This document shows positions 40,277 through 52,266 of a stretch of DNA of 64,000 nucleotides, piece by piece. The stretch lies in assembly GCF_000189635.1 (NCBI RefSeq), contig NW_002476188.1, forward strand, positions 186,001 to 250,000. The letters are read 5' to 3'. A program made the position numbers and the translations under genes. The DNA comes from Tetrahymena thermophila SB210 (taxonomy: Eukaryota > Ciliophora > Oligohymenophorea > Hymenostomatida > Tetrahymenidae). Numbering within the stretch: the first letter of the stretch is position 1; every line of letters begins with the position of its first letter. The notes below the pieces were generated by a model that was not told where the DNA came from, did not search any database, and worked only from the letters and a program-made list of their open reading frames with translations.

Positions 40277-43200
40277 AAGATTAATAATTTATTTTAAGAA
40301 TGATTAAATTAATCTTAAAATGCATTAGAAATACTGATAAATTTTATTAAAATAACTAAAAGAAAGACTATCTTTCTTCTAAAAAATCAATTAAATATAT
40401 TATTATTACATACATACACACTATCACTTTTACAATTATTTTTCTGTTTTAATATTCCTACTAAATTGTAACCATCTTATTATTAATGTTATATTATTAC
40501 ATAATCTCATTTGTACAAATTAGTTTGCTATGTTTTTATTTCATTCATTATTCATTTCAAAATTTAAATAAACTAATAAATACCTCATTTTTATTTTCTT
40601 TCTATTTATTTATTATCAGCTCTACAAGTTTATTGATTAATGCATGTAATTTTGAATAGAAAATATTTGCAGTTTTTATTCTATTTTGTAATTAGCTGAT
40701 AAAATACCAGTATAAATAATTTGAAATTGTAAAATAGTATTTATATGAAAATAATTTAACAGTAATTGTTTTTGTTTGTTTATAATAACTTTACAGATGA
40801 AAAATGAAGCAGCAAAAATTTTGTAAGATTTATCACTGCTAAAAGTTTTCATTGAATTAAAAATAGTTTTCATTATTTAAATTGAAGCATTTTGCTTGTT
40901 ATGTTTACAATAGCATTTAATACTTATAAGCACATTATAAAGAAAATATCTCGGTTAATTATTGTTACTATAAAATAATGTAAATTCTTAATGTATTTCA
41001 ATACATTTTTACTAAATTATGTTTTTTTAATTTATTTAATATTAATTTAAGAATATATTAACAGTACACTAAAAACCTAATCAGCTTACTTGTTAAAAGA
41101 ACCAAATTACAATTTATTACTCTTCTTATTTAATAATTCATTTTGCAAAAAGAACAATTTTTATAAAACTAAAAAGCCAAAATCTTTTCCATATTGGTTT
41201 AAGAATCTAAAATATTTACATATGATGAGCGAAAATGTTTAAATTAGTATTACATATTACATATAAAACTTATTAAAAAATATAATATTGTTTCCCATAA
41301 TTTAATACATTATCTAATTTTGAAAATTAACAATCGAGAAATAATAATTTTTAATATTACATAATGGAAATAAAACATCTTTTTCTTTAATTAAAATATT
41401 AATTATTACAAAGATCAATGTCACACTCTAAATTAAAAGATTTGATAGATGAAATTTTTTTAAATAAATATTTTACTGTTTTTTTTTTTTTTGCATATTT
41501 AATAATCTCAAATAAATAGTATTTTTTTGTATTGGTATATTATATTGTTTTGATTTATTATATACATAATTAAATTACTAATGAATTTTAAATGGAATTA
41601 CTTAATTAATTTCTTGCTGGTTTTCAAAAAAAAGGAAATTTATTTTAAGAAACAATTTTAAATATGGTATTATCATCATTCATTCATTATTTTTTAGAGT
41701 TTGTTTTTATTTTTAGTAATGAAAGGTTATTTGCAATATCCAAATTATAGCGTGAAATTTTACAAGAAGAGATTTAAAATATCAGTATTTTTCACACAAA
41801 ATTATCCTTCTTGAAAATAATGAAATAAATGTAAATTTAGAACAATAACAATTTGATTAGGAATTTATCAAGTATAAGTTGCATATTAAAAATTCGTCAG
41901 TTTTTAGATTGATTATTGAATTGTGATTAATTAAATAATCATACAAATAATATAGTCATTTAATATATATTGAAATTAAAAGTGATGCAAAAAGCAACTA
42001 AATCTCATACTGGTTTATAATTTATAAAATTTTAATTTATAATTTATAAATACATTTAATCCTTTTTAATAATTGCTCAATAAAATTACAATAATAAAAG
42101 TTTTTGGAGAACAAATATTGTTTTAGATATGAAAATGAGTCAATAAACTAGGAATTTCGTATAAAGTTTAAAAAATACACTCAAAAATTGAAGTTTTGGA
42201 TTATTTTTAGTTGTGATAATTGAAACTAATTTAAAAGTTATTAATTAGAATAAATGATGAAGTCTTCTAGTAAGAATATTAATCAAAATTTAATTTATAA
42301 GCAAACAAAGATTTAAGAGTAAAGTCCATTCTAAAAACTCAAGGATAATTTTTTAAGTATTACTAGAAATGCACTTGTTATTTCTCCATAATTATAATCC
42401 TAAAATGGAAAATTAATTTTATAATTGCTATTAATAGATTTCATTTTTACTTCAAACCTTATTTAATTTGATCCTTCGATTTACGATAAAAAGACTTCTT
42501 ATTTGCTTCCAAAATTCATTATAAAAAAATAATTTATTTTTAAAGGTTTTTAATGGAGAAGGATTTATTTTTTTAATTTGCATGAATTATTGAAATCTAA
42601 AATTTAATTGTCTTTTAATATAAATTTCAATAATTGCTACTATTTTTAAAAAATAGCCAAATTATGAAGCTCGTTAATACTTGAAATTAATCTGATTTGA
42701 GTCTAAAAAATACCTTTTGATTTAGTCAGACAATAGTTAATATTCAAGCTAAACAAACTAGCTTACAGAAAATGAACTAAATATCAAAACAGTTTAAGCA
42801 TAGAATTTTAACAAACAAATGAATTTTCTTTTCATTCTAATAATCACTCAGTAGACAATATCATGATGGAAAGCTTTGGTTAATGACTTCTATACGTATG
42901 TATTATAATCAAAAATAAAAAGGAATATTTTAATGATACAAAATGTAAGGTAAAAAATACATCTGTAGTGGCCAAAGGAATCGATTATTATTTTTTACTT
43001 CTAATTTGTAAAGTTATCAAACAATTATCAGAAAAAATAAGAATCTATTTAAAAATATTAATTTATTAGGTCTTACCCCTTATTATATATATACATTATG
43101 TATGTACTTAATCAACATATTTAAAAAACTTTATTTTTTTCAAATTTTCTCATGATTATGTTATAAGCAACTAAATTGAATTTTTTTCTAATACTATTTT

Positions 43201-43301
43201 TATATAAATTTCCATTTGATTTTGCTATAAATACTTTTTTCTATTTACATATTTAGGTATAATTAATAAATAAAAAAAACAATAAACATCATTATTTAAA
43301 A
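40277..43301. other. A+T-rich spacer with one doubtful frame
   Basis: Spacer between transporter copies 3 and 4. A frame at 42254-42667 is listed separately. The remainder is A/T runs, including a poly-T near 41479-41492, with no coding composition on either strand. Confidence 0.5.
42254..42667 (+). other. Possible gene or gene relic upstream of transporter copy 4
   Basis: A TGA-free frame of 137 codons starts MMKSSSKN. Its opening bases match those of the frame at 37094, and it sits about 1.05 kb before copy 4, mirroring the arrangement before copy 3. The product is rich in L, I, K, N and Gln and has no motif I recognise. It may be the start of a spliced gene whose later exons I could not see, or a remnant carried along when the transporter duplicated. 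Confidence 0.22.
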
Positions 43302-45201
43302 ATGGCTATTAAAAACCCTTTACGTAAACTTTCCTTTGAGACTAAGGGATGGATCACACTTTTCTCAGGATTTTGTTTGCACTTTGTTCTAGGTACTTTC
43401 TATCTATGGGGAAGTATTAGCACATACACAGCTTCTTATCTATAGTAGAACGGATAAAACTATAATGCAGAAACTGTTGGTGCTGTATTTCCTTTCACCT
43501 ATCTTTCATTGAATTTAGGAACTCCTATAGGTGTTTACTTTGCTTCGAAAATTGGATTTAATCCTTTCATCTTTATAGGTAGCATTCTTATTGGAATTTG
43601 CACTATTGTTAGCTCTTATGTGATAGACATATTCCCTCTTTTTGTTCTATTTTATGGAGTCCTCTTTGGGTTTATCAGCGGCTTGCTTTATATGCTTCCT
43701 TTTAATTCATGCTACTTGTAAAAAGCTATTATTTTTTGAAAAATACTACAAAATAAAATTGAAATAATTTAGCAATTTCTTTATTTAATTACAAATTAAT
43801 TTAATTATCTAGAAAAAATTTTTTTAATCCTTAATAAGATAATGAAAAATTTATTAATAAATATTAAACAATGCTAAATTGTTCATAAAATTATTCAAAG
43901 AGCATTTATTTTATTTCAGTTTTATGTTTCCAAAAATAATTGTTTTTATTATTTTATTAATTAGATATATGCCTCATAGGAAAGGTTTAGTTAGCGGAGT
44001 CATAGTTGGTGGTTTTGGGTTTGGGTCAACTGCGTTCATCTGGCTGATATATTCTATAGTTAATCCTCACAATGCTAAGGCAACAGACTTAATCAATGGT
44101 GCTAAATACTTTTCTAAAGATATCACTGACTAATTCCCTGATTCACTTAGGGTTTTGGGTATTGTTTAAATTTTTATTGGAATATTTAGCAGCTTCCTTC
44201 ACATAAGACCTACATAAGAAGAATTAAAATAATAAGAAGAAAAAAATAAGATCAGAGCAATAAACTAAAACTGCATAGAAGAACTTCAATAGCAATAATT
44301 TATACTTATCAAGGCTTAAAGCTCTATTGAAACTCAAACAAATTAGAACAATTAAAATCAAGCTATTACTGAAATGAGAGGTACAGCAACTGAATCTGAG
44401 ATTTTAAGAACAGGAACTATTCCATAAGAAAAAAATAATTGCTAAGCTTTTGAATAAAACTTAGATTAATAAAAAATTGTTGATAATTAATCATAATTAG
44501 CAGCTTAAAAAGGTGCTAAAAAAAATCAAAATGAAGAAGTTTATCACGAATTTTAAACCATGAAAGAAGGATTAATGACTAAATTTATATATATCACTGT
44601 TGCTTTGGCTTTGATGTACACTATTTTCGGAATTTTGATCATTTCAAATTACAAGGTTTATGGTGAATATTAGAATTATACTGACAATTTTTTGAGTACA
44701 GTTGGTACTGTAGGAAGTGTCTTTAACGGTTTGGGAAGATTCTTCTGGGGAAGTCTTATGGAAAAACTAACGATTCGATAAATTATTATCATCAACCTCA
44801 TTTTTTAGATCATAGTAAGTTTCACCTTTAGTTGGGCAGCTCAAAATGCTGCTTTGTACTTAATTTATGTTGTCTTAGCTTACTTCCTTTACGGAGGTTG
44901 GTTCTCTATTTTCCCTACTTTGGTTGCTAGAGTGTATGGCAAAAAGATAGGAACTTAAATTTATGGAATTACTTTTTTTGGTTACACAATTGCTTCTTTC
45001 CTTTAATACTTTGTTCTTATAGAAATCAAAAATGCTGCTGGTTGGAGAGCTACTTTCTGGATCTTCACTGGTATCTAAATATTTGCTATTATCATTTCTC
45101 AATTTGTAAAATTCAATTCTGTTCCACCATAAAAATAAAAGGAGTTCATATAAGCTGAAATTGAAAAATAAAAAAGTAACGAAATAATGTAATTACCTTG
45201 A
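43302..45201 (+). CDS. OFA/monocarboxylate-type MFS transporter, array copy 4
   Basis: Exons 43302-43717 and 43965-45201 (intron 247 bases) give 550 aa. It is the closest relative of copy 3: NPLRKLSFETKGWITL at the N-terminus, HFVLGTFYLWGSISTYTASY in helix 1, SKIGF loop, YMPHRKGLVSGVIVGGFGFG after the intron. The second half has SNYKVYGEYQNYTDNFLST and LGRFFWGSLMEKLTI. In contrast the central loop (about residues 215-345) no longer aligns with copy 3: it is very Gln/Asn-rich, mostly from TAA codons, and regains similarity only at EEVYHEFQTMKEG just before helix 7. Membrane halves are thus conserved and the cytoplasmic loop evolves fast. Frames on the other strand around 44875-45102 are shadows. 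Confidence 0.92.
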
Positions 45202-48200
45202 TTTAGTCATGACAGTTGACTGTATTTAATTGATATAACTTTAATACAAAATATTCTTATTACTACTTTAAAAAAAATCAAAATTAAAATACCAAATAAA
45301 ATATAAAATCATAAAATAAATTTATAAATATATGTAGAGCAAATCCTTGTAATTCATTCATTCATTCATTCATTCATTCTTATATATATTTATTTTTGCT
45401 TACAAAAACCTTATTAAAAAACTTCATAATCAATTCAAAGTAATCTTTTATAGCATTTATTTTTAAATTACCTATTTATAAACTGATATTGCAAATATTT
45501 ATTTATATTTAAGCTTAAAATATAAAATCACAGAGAGTACCATGAATGAGGAGGAAAAATGATGTTAAAATCTATGCAAATTGTCTATTTTAAAGTTTTG
45601 CAAAGCATTATAAAACAAAAAAGAAAAGAAATTGTTAACATTTTTCCTAATTTTATTTTCTTGGTGAATGATACACACATACATATCAACCAACAATATT
45701 TTGTAAATTCTCAAATGTTAGACCCAAGGAATCTAAAAATTTTTAGATAATTTTATTGATTATTATAAATATAATAACCATTCATAAAATACTTTAAATT
45801 TAATATTTTAAATTATTTAAAAATTTACTTTTTTTATTTTCATTTAATTTCATAAACTACTAACTATTTATTGAAACTAATACTTTAAAAAGATTGTAGC
45901 AAAGACACATATGTTAAGAAGCAGTTTATTTACTCTTCCTATATCGTTAACTAAATTTTTATGAAAGCTAAAAAGCTAACTTATTTTTTATTTAAATAAT
46001 CTTTTAAACATTTTTAAATTTTCTTCTTTGTTTAAACTTTTTTCTATCGATTCAGACATCAATGCTTTTAATTGTTATAGTTATTTCTTATAAATATTTT
46101 CTAACTAATAAGTTCAACATTATAATTATATCTATAAAATTTGTAAGAAAAAAATAAATAAAATAAAATTCTATCAAAAACAAAAATTCAGTAATATAAT
46201 ATGATTGTAAAACCCTTTTTGTAGTATTTTTTTTAGTGAAAAAATAGATAATTGGTTCTATTTTTCTTTAAATAGAGCTTGATCCTCCGATAGGAAATAT
46301 TAATTTATTTTAGTATTGTTCTATAATTAATAAGCAGAAGCTAAAAAAAGTTAATAAATGGATAAAAGTATGCATTGATATCAAAAAAAGGAACAATTTT
46401 AAAATTATAAGAATAAAATAAAAATCAATAAAAGTAAAATATTTTATTTAAGAACATAAATTATTGAGAAAAAAAAAATTGTTTTTTTTGTAAATTTGAA
46501 AGTAGAAGAATAAACACTATAGAACCAAAAAAACTCGTATTTGCTTTGAAAATAAAATGAATGTAAATTAAGTAATAACTAATATACATAGTAAAAAAAA
46601 CACAAACATTTAGTTAATTTTGTTTAATTGAAGAAATAAAAAGTAGATTTTAAGTTTATTTTAAAATTATTATTCTTTTATTTTCAAAAATGTTTTAAAC
46701 TAAAAAAAATTTAGTTGTTATTCGTTTGTATACTATCCTGTATCTACTGGGTAATTATTAAAAAATTAATGTTCTAAGGAATAAATTAATATTGATAGAT
46801 AAATTTTTATACGAAGGTATGGATGAGCCTTATTTAGAAAAAGCTTTGGAATGGATTTATTTGTTCTAAAATTTAATTAAAGATAAGTAACTATCCTTTA
46901 ACACCTTTATTTGTAAATATTTAATAAAATTTATTATAAAATGATTCCTATTAATCCATCCCATAACGATGCATATAATCCTTGTAACATGTTTTGTTTT
47001 TATTAACTGGATCTATTCCATTAGTTGTTCAAATTTTATTTAAAATATAAAAGCAAAAACGTAGGAGTCTCATACAAAAAATTATGCTAATATAACAAAA
47101 TTTACAACCCTCATTAATTGAATGATATCAACAAAAGTATAAGGATAATTTTAAAAGATTAACAAAAAAATACCAAAAAATATATCATGTAAATTTTACA
47201 GTTAAGCTATTATAAACTATCTTAATTTTTTATAGTTTATACTAGAATCTTATAATAAATCAGTAGCAACGCTATAGTAATAATAATTGGTATATAATTT
47301 TTACACTCTTTTAGTAGATCTATTTTTATATTTAAAAAAGCGAGTAGTTTGGAAAATTTAATAACAGAAGTGTAAAAAATGTAAAAAACTATTTATATTG
47401 TCTTTACTTCATACAAATTATGAAATAAAACTTAGATAAAATATAATATTTTAAGGTAAACAAAAATGAATTTTTATGTTAAAAAATTGAAGGTATTCAA
47501 TCTATTTTTTAAGTTTAAGTAAACTTTAAATTTAAAAAAATAGGAATATTTAAAAGGAATTCCTAAAAAAAGAAATCAAAGGATAGCTAAAAATTTTAAT
47601 TTAATGCTTTAAATATTCTGTCTCTACCAATTAATATAATTCTGGGAGAAATTTAGATAAAATTTTTACAAAATTTGTCATTTAATAAATTAATGTTTTT
47701 TATTTAGACTATTCTATAAACTTTGAATGTAGTTTGAGTTTACGTTCTATAACAATAAAAACTTAAAAATTGTTATCTACTCAAATAATATTGATGTGAT
47801 AACCATTTTATCTTATTATTAAGATCGTGGTAGACCTTATCATCATTTTTAGATAAGAAAACAAGAACATATTTACAAATAAAAATGTGTTTGAAATCTG
47901 ATACAACATTTTTAGAAATGAAAATTAATTAATTGTGTATTCCAAAAAAATCAATTAATTTGTTAAGCTGATATACAAATTTTAGTACTGTTTATCAAAA
48001 ATGTACACTGGATCAAAACCAATTTTGAAAAATATAGGAGGGAAATTAATTGTAAAATAGTTCACGCATACCTAATTATAAAATAAACTTCAAAAGCGTT
48101 AAGAATAAAAATTGTGAAAGTAAATTAACAGAAATTTAGTAAGTATTAATAGCAATACTTTTAGAATGCCTATTTTTTTTAAATTTAATGTAAGGGCAAA

Positions 48201-49009
48201 TTTTAAGTGAAACAAGCATGCATTAATAATTTATTATATTATTTTATTTTAAAACTCTCAATGATGATGTATTAAAAATTAATAGGTAGATGATAAATCA
48301 AATAACAACATCTATTAGATAATAACGAATTGGAATCTTGAGCAAAAATAATTTGACTCTCATAACTTTTTTTAAACATAACGAACAACTAGTATACATT
48401 CTATGCTGATTGATGAAACCAGATAGCTGCCATTTCTTATTATTGTTTAGTAATATTGTGCTATTTAAGCATGTCAAGATATCGAAAATATACAGTAATA
48501 GTGTGTATTAATTTTAAATTTAAAAGAAAATGAATAATAACTTCTTTAATAAAAATAATAATACTTAATTTATATAATTGTAAAAATAGGCTCAATCTGC
48601 TAGTGCTTTTAAACACTTTTCAGTTTATTTAATACAATAAAATGAATAAATAAGAGTTACAGAACATTTTAAAATTTAATAGAAAATTTTTAGCTTAATT
48701 TCTGGTTTTTAAATACTAATAAATGAATGAAGTATTTAGCCCTTTATTTAAGATGGTTATGCATAATATCTTTATTTACTTTTGTTCGAGTAAGAAGACT
48801 CTTGAAAATACTGGCGAAATTAATGGGCATATTCAATCTAAAAGTTTATATTTAGCACCAATCTTTTATTCTGATTAAATTTTACATTTAAATCCTATTG
48901 AGTAAATTATTTTTGTAATTAATTTTAAACAAGAACGTACAAAAATTTTACTTAAAATAAATATTTAGAATAAAAACAAATAAACCTCTTTGCATTCAAA
49001 TCAATTAAG
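45202..49009. other. A+T-rich spacer, no gene seen
   Basis: About 3.8 kb before transporter copy 5. It contains an (ATTC)n tract at about 45352-45379 and long A/T runs. A 63-codon frame at 45559-45750 begins soon after a purine-rich GAGGAGGAAAAATG but has no domain and soon hits a TGA. I cannot support a gene. Confidence 0.5.
45352..45379. repeat. (ATTC)n microsatellite
   Basis: Seven tandem ATTC units lie about 150 bases past the stop of transporter copy 4. Simple-sequence tract. Confidence 0.93.
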
Positions 49010-51096
49010 ATGGTGCAGTTTAAGAGTCCATTTAGAAATCTCCCTTATTAATAAAGAGGGTATTTAACATTAGCATCAGGCTTTCTTTTGCATTTTATCT
49101 TAGGTACATTCTATATGTGGGGTAGTATCAGTACTTACATTGCTTCTTATTTGCAGCATGATGGATAGGATATTTCAAAAGAAGTTGTCGGCGCAGTATT
49201 TCCTTTTACTTTCTTAGCTATTAACATTGGAACACCCCTCGGACCTGCTTTAGCCAAGAAGATTGGTTTCAGATTGTTTCTCTAAATCTGCTGTACCTTA
49301 CTTGGACTTATTGTAATCATAAGCTCCTTTTTTATAGCTAAATTTTATTTATTCGTCTTCCTCTATGGCTTTTGCTTCGGTCTCCTCACTGGTTTGATGT
49401 ACATGGTGCCTTTTGTATCAGGATACTTGTAAAATATTTAAATTTTTTTCTATCTATTTTCAAACACACTGATTGCTTTTTTACCCTAAAAGAAGTGTTT
49501 CAAACAAACTGAATAAAAAAAAAGTATAATTTTTAAACCTACTTTTAATCATATAAAAATGTACGATTTAGTTTATTTATATAACTATTGAATAAGTGAT
49601 AAGCTAATTTATGAGAGAGCACAATAAAATATAAGCTTTTTTATTAACATCATTTTTAGCTTCGATGCCAGCTAGATCATTCAAAATTTACATTTGAATA
49701 TTTTTTAATTATAAATAAACCTCTACCTTAAGTTTTCTGTTTAAAACGCTTTTTTTAATTTCTTTATTTATATTTTTTGATAATATCATGCATAGCAATC
49801 AATCAATCAATCAAACAAATAAATTAAATTAAATTGTATCTTTCTAATATCTTACTTAATTATTTATATAGATACTTCCCAAAAAAGAAAGGCCTAGTTA
49901 GTGGTATTATTACAGGGGGTTTTGGTTTTGGAGCATGTGTCTTTATTTGGGTTATGTATGGTTTAATCAATCCTAATAACGAGAAAGCTACCTTCCCAAT
50001 AAATGGTTAAAAATATTTCTCCTAAGATGTATGCGATAGACTGCCTAACGCTATAAGAATTTTAGGAATAATTTAAATCATTGGTATTTCACTTTCAAAT
50101 CTATTGCATGAAAGACCTTAGCCAGAAGAAATTATTGAACACGAAAAGCTAGAATGCGAAATGTCTCATCAATAAGTACACCATTCAGAATCAAATTCTC
50201 CACCTCTTGGTTCTGCAGGTATCAATATCAACATGCACACTGATTAGCTCCATATAGATTAACATCACTCCCATGATAACCACGATCATCATGGAATTAA
50301 CGATGATCACCATCATGATGAACACCCTATTAACAAAGATTCTATGAAATCAGATCATCCTAGCTCATAGAATCCAGAAAACGGAGCAACAATAATAAAA
50401 CCTTCATCTTCATCAGGATAAATGAGTGAACAATAATTGTAAGTAACAAAATATGATGGAGAGGAATATTTTGAATTTTAGAGCTTAAAGGATGGATTAA
50501 AAACACCTTTTATTTATTTGTCTGTTTTATTGAATCTCATTTATGTTGCATATGGAGCTATGACTGTCTCTAATTATAAACTCTATGGCGAAGACTTAGG
50601 CTATTAAGATAACTTTTTAAGTGCTGCAGGTACAGCTGGAAGTGTTTTCAATGGTATTTCAAGAATGTTTTGGGGCAGTCTAATGGAAAAGTTCAAAGTT
50701 AAATAAATTATATTTGCTAACCTTACCTTACAAATAATTGTGAGTATTACTTATCAATATGCTGCTTAAATTTAAGGATTATTCATTCTATATGTTATCT
50801 TGGGTTACTTTGTCTATGGAGGTTGGTACTCAGTTATGCCAACTCTCATTACTAGAATTTATGGTAAGAAAATTGGAACTACAATATTTGGTGTCACTTA
50901 TATTGGTTATACACTCGCATCATTTACTTAATTCTTTTTAGTAGCTCTAGTCTAATAGGCTATAGGTTGGGGAAAAATGTTCTTTGTATTTACAGGTATT
51001 CAAGGCTTAGCTGTTATTCTTACTTGTGTCATAAAATTTAAAGCTATCCCTCCTCAAGCTAAATATCAAGCTCAGTAAAGGCAATAAGTAAAATGA
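49010..51096 (+). CDS. OFA/monocarboxylate-type MFS transporter with His-rich central loop, array copy 5
   Basis: Exons 49010-49428 and 49872-51096 (intron 443 bases) give 547 aa. Helix 1 carries HFILGTFYMWGSISTYIASY, then a KKIGF loop, FLYGFCFGLLTGLMYMVPF and, after the intron, YFPKKKGLVSGIITGGFGFG. The second half has SNYKLYGEDLGYQDNFLSAAG and SRMFWGSLMEKF. What sets it apart is the cytoplasmic loop between helices 6 and 7 (about residues 225-345): a window of 21 residues near residue 270-290 contains ten His mixed with Asp and Asn. Such His/Asp clusters occur in loops of ZIP and CDF metal transporters, where they bind zinc. The rest of the loop is Ser/Pro/Gln-rich. Metal sensing by this carrier is inference; the membrane core looks like an organic-anion carrier as in its neighbours. 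Confidence 0.92.
50263..50325 (+). other. His-rich segment in the central loop of transporter copy 5
   Basis: These 21 codons encode ten His, five Asp, one Glu and two Asn, as HHSHDNHDHH followed by a short spacer and DDHHHDEH. No other copy of the array has this. His codons are both CAT and CAC, so it is not a pure triplet expansion. Confidence 0.95.
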
Positions 51097-51909
51097 AAGT
51101 GAAACTAACTAAACTATTTTAGGCTATTTAGTCACAATTTATGTTTTTTTCAAAACAGATCTCTTCTTTGTTTTCTTATATATCTATTAAATTGGTTTCT
51201 TAAATTTAAATATCTACTTTTTAATGTAATTGAATGTATTTTAATAGCTTTAGTAACTATCTTAATTATCTTCAAATTATTAATATAGTATTTATTTATA
51301 ATCTCTTTAACACCGATTATACATACATATATACATACATAAAAAATAATTTAATTAATGATATTTATATATAGTCTTAATTTATATCAATCTTTATCAT
51401 CTTTCAATCAAATTTTTAATATTAGCCTTTTTTAAAAATTAAAAATGAATTTTTTATTTATTTTCTCTTTATAAATTTTTTTTTCGAAAATTTTTAAATA
51501 AAAATTAAAAATATTCAATAATAAACTGCTTTAATTTTTTTAAATGTTTAAGTTTTAAAAAAATTATTTAAAATATTTTAAATTGATTAATATTTATAAG
51601 AAGAATTAAACTAATAAAAACAGCTAATAAATAATATATTTTATTCTCAAATAAAAAGAGTTTCTTAATTAATTAATTAGCTATTTCAATTCCTCATTTT
51701 TTTTTCAACCTTAAAAAAATAAAATCAATCAATATTAAATAATAACTTTCAATTTCCAAAAATTATACAAACATTTGAAAATAAAAATATATGATAATAA
51801 AATTATTTAAAGTAAATAATAAATATATTTAAATATTCAATTTTTTTCAGAAGTTATTTTTTAAGAATTTATATGATGAGTACTGTAAATTTTAAATTAT
51901 TATTATTTT
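51097..51909. other. A+T-rich spacer, no gene seen
   Basis: Spacer between transporter copy 5 and the tRNA gene. It has ACATACATA repeats near 51322-51342, and poly-A/T. As the tRNA is transcribed leftwards, its terminator lies at the right end of this stretch. Confidence 0.55.
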
Positions 51910-51918
51910 AAAAAAAAA
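51910..51918 (-). terminator. RNA polymerase III T-run terminator of tRNA-Met
   Basis: On the transcribed strand nine T follow directly after the tRNA discriminator base. Runs of four or more T terminate RNA polymerase III. Confidence 0.85.
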
Positions 51919-51992
51919 TGCCTGCGGAGGGGATCGAACCCTCGGCCTCGAGATTATGAGACTCGCGCTCTAACCAACTGAGCTACACGGGC
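51919..51992 (-). tRNA. trnM-CAU: Elongator tRNA-Met (CAU)
   Basis: A 74-base cloverleaf on the minus strand, with discriminator A at 51919 and the CCA end not encoded. The D arm GCTC..GAGC contains the A-box form TAGCTCAGTTGG. The anticodon loop is CTCATAA, giving anticodon CAU. The T arm GAGGG-TTCGATC-CCCTC matches the B box GGTTCGATCC. A T31-T39 opposition at the top of the anticodon stem and the general sequence around it are as in eukaryotic elongator tRNA-Met rather than the initiator, which has AUCG in the T loop. The acceptor stem pairs except for C4 opposite A69 and a T6-G67 wobble. There is no intron. It separates transporter copies 5 and 6 on the opposite strand. Confidence 0.95.
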
Positions 51993-52266
51993 TTAGTACT
52001 GTTTATTTTTGTGTTGTAAATATAGATTAAAATGAATTTAAAATTTAATATTGTTTCTACCTATAAATAAATAAATCAGTTTGTAAGTATAATGAGAAAT
52101 TAAATAAATAAAATAAATTCTACTCATTGATAACATAATTTACTTTTATAATTAGCTGTTTGGAATGTGCTATTCAAAATTTATTTTAAAGTAAAAATAA
52201 GATTATAATTTATTTATTATTCTATTTTTGAAGATAAAATTTAATAAGAATTAATTATTGAGAATT

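Noticed and set aside
45559-45750. Frame following a GAGGAGGAAAAATG string
   Set aside because: Short, ends at TGA soon after, no domain, and eukaryotic genes do not use such a purine box for initiation.
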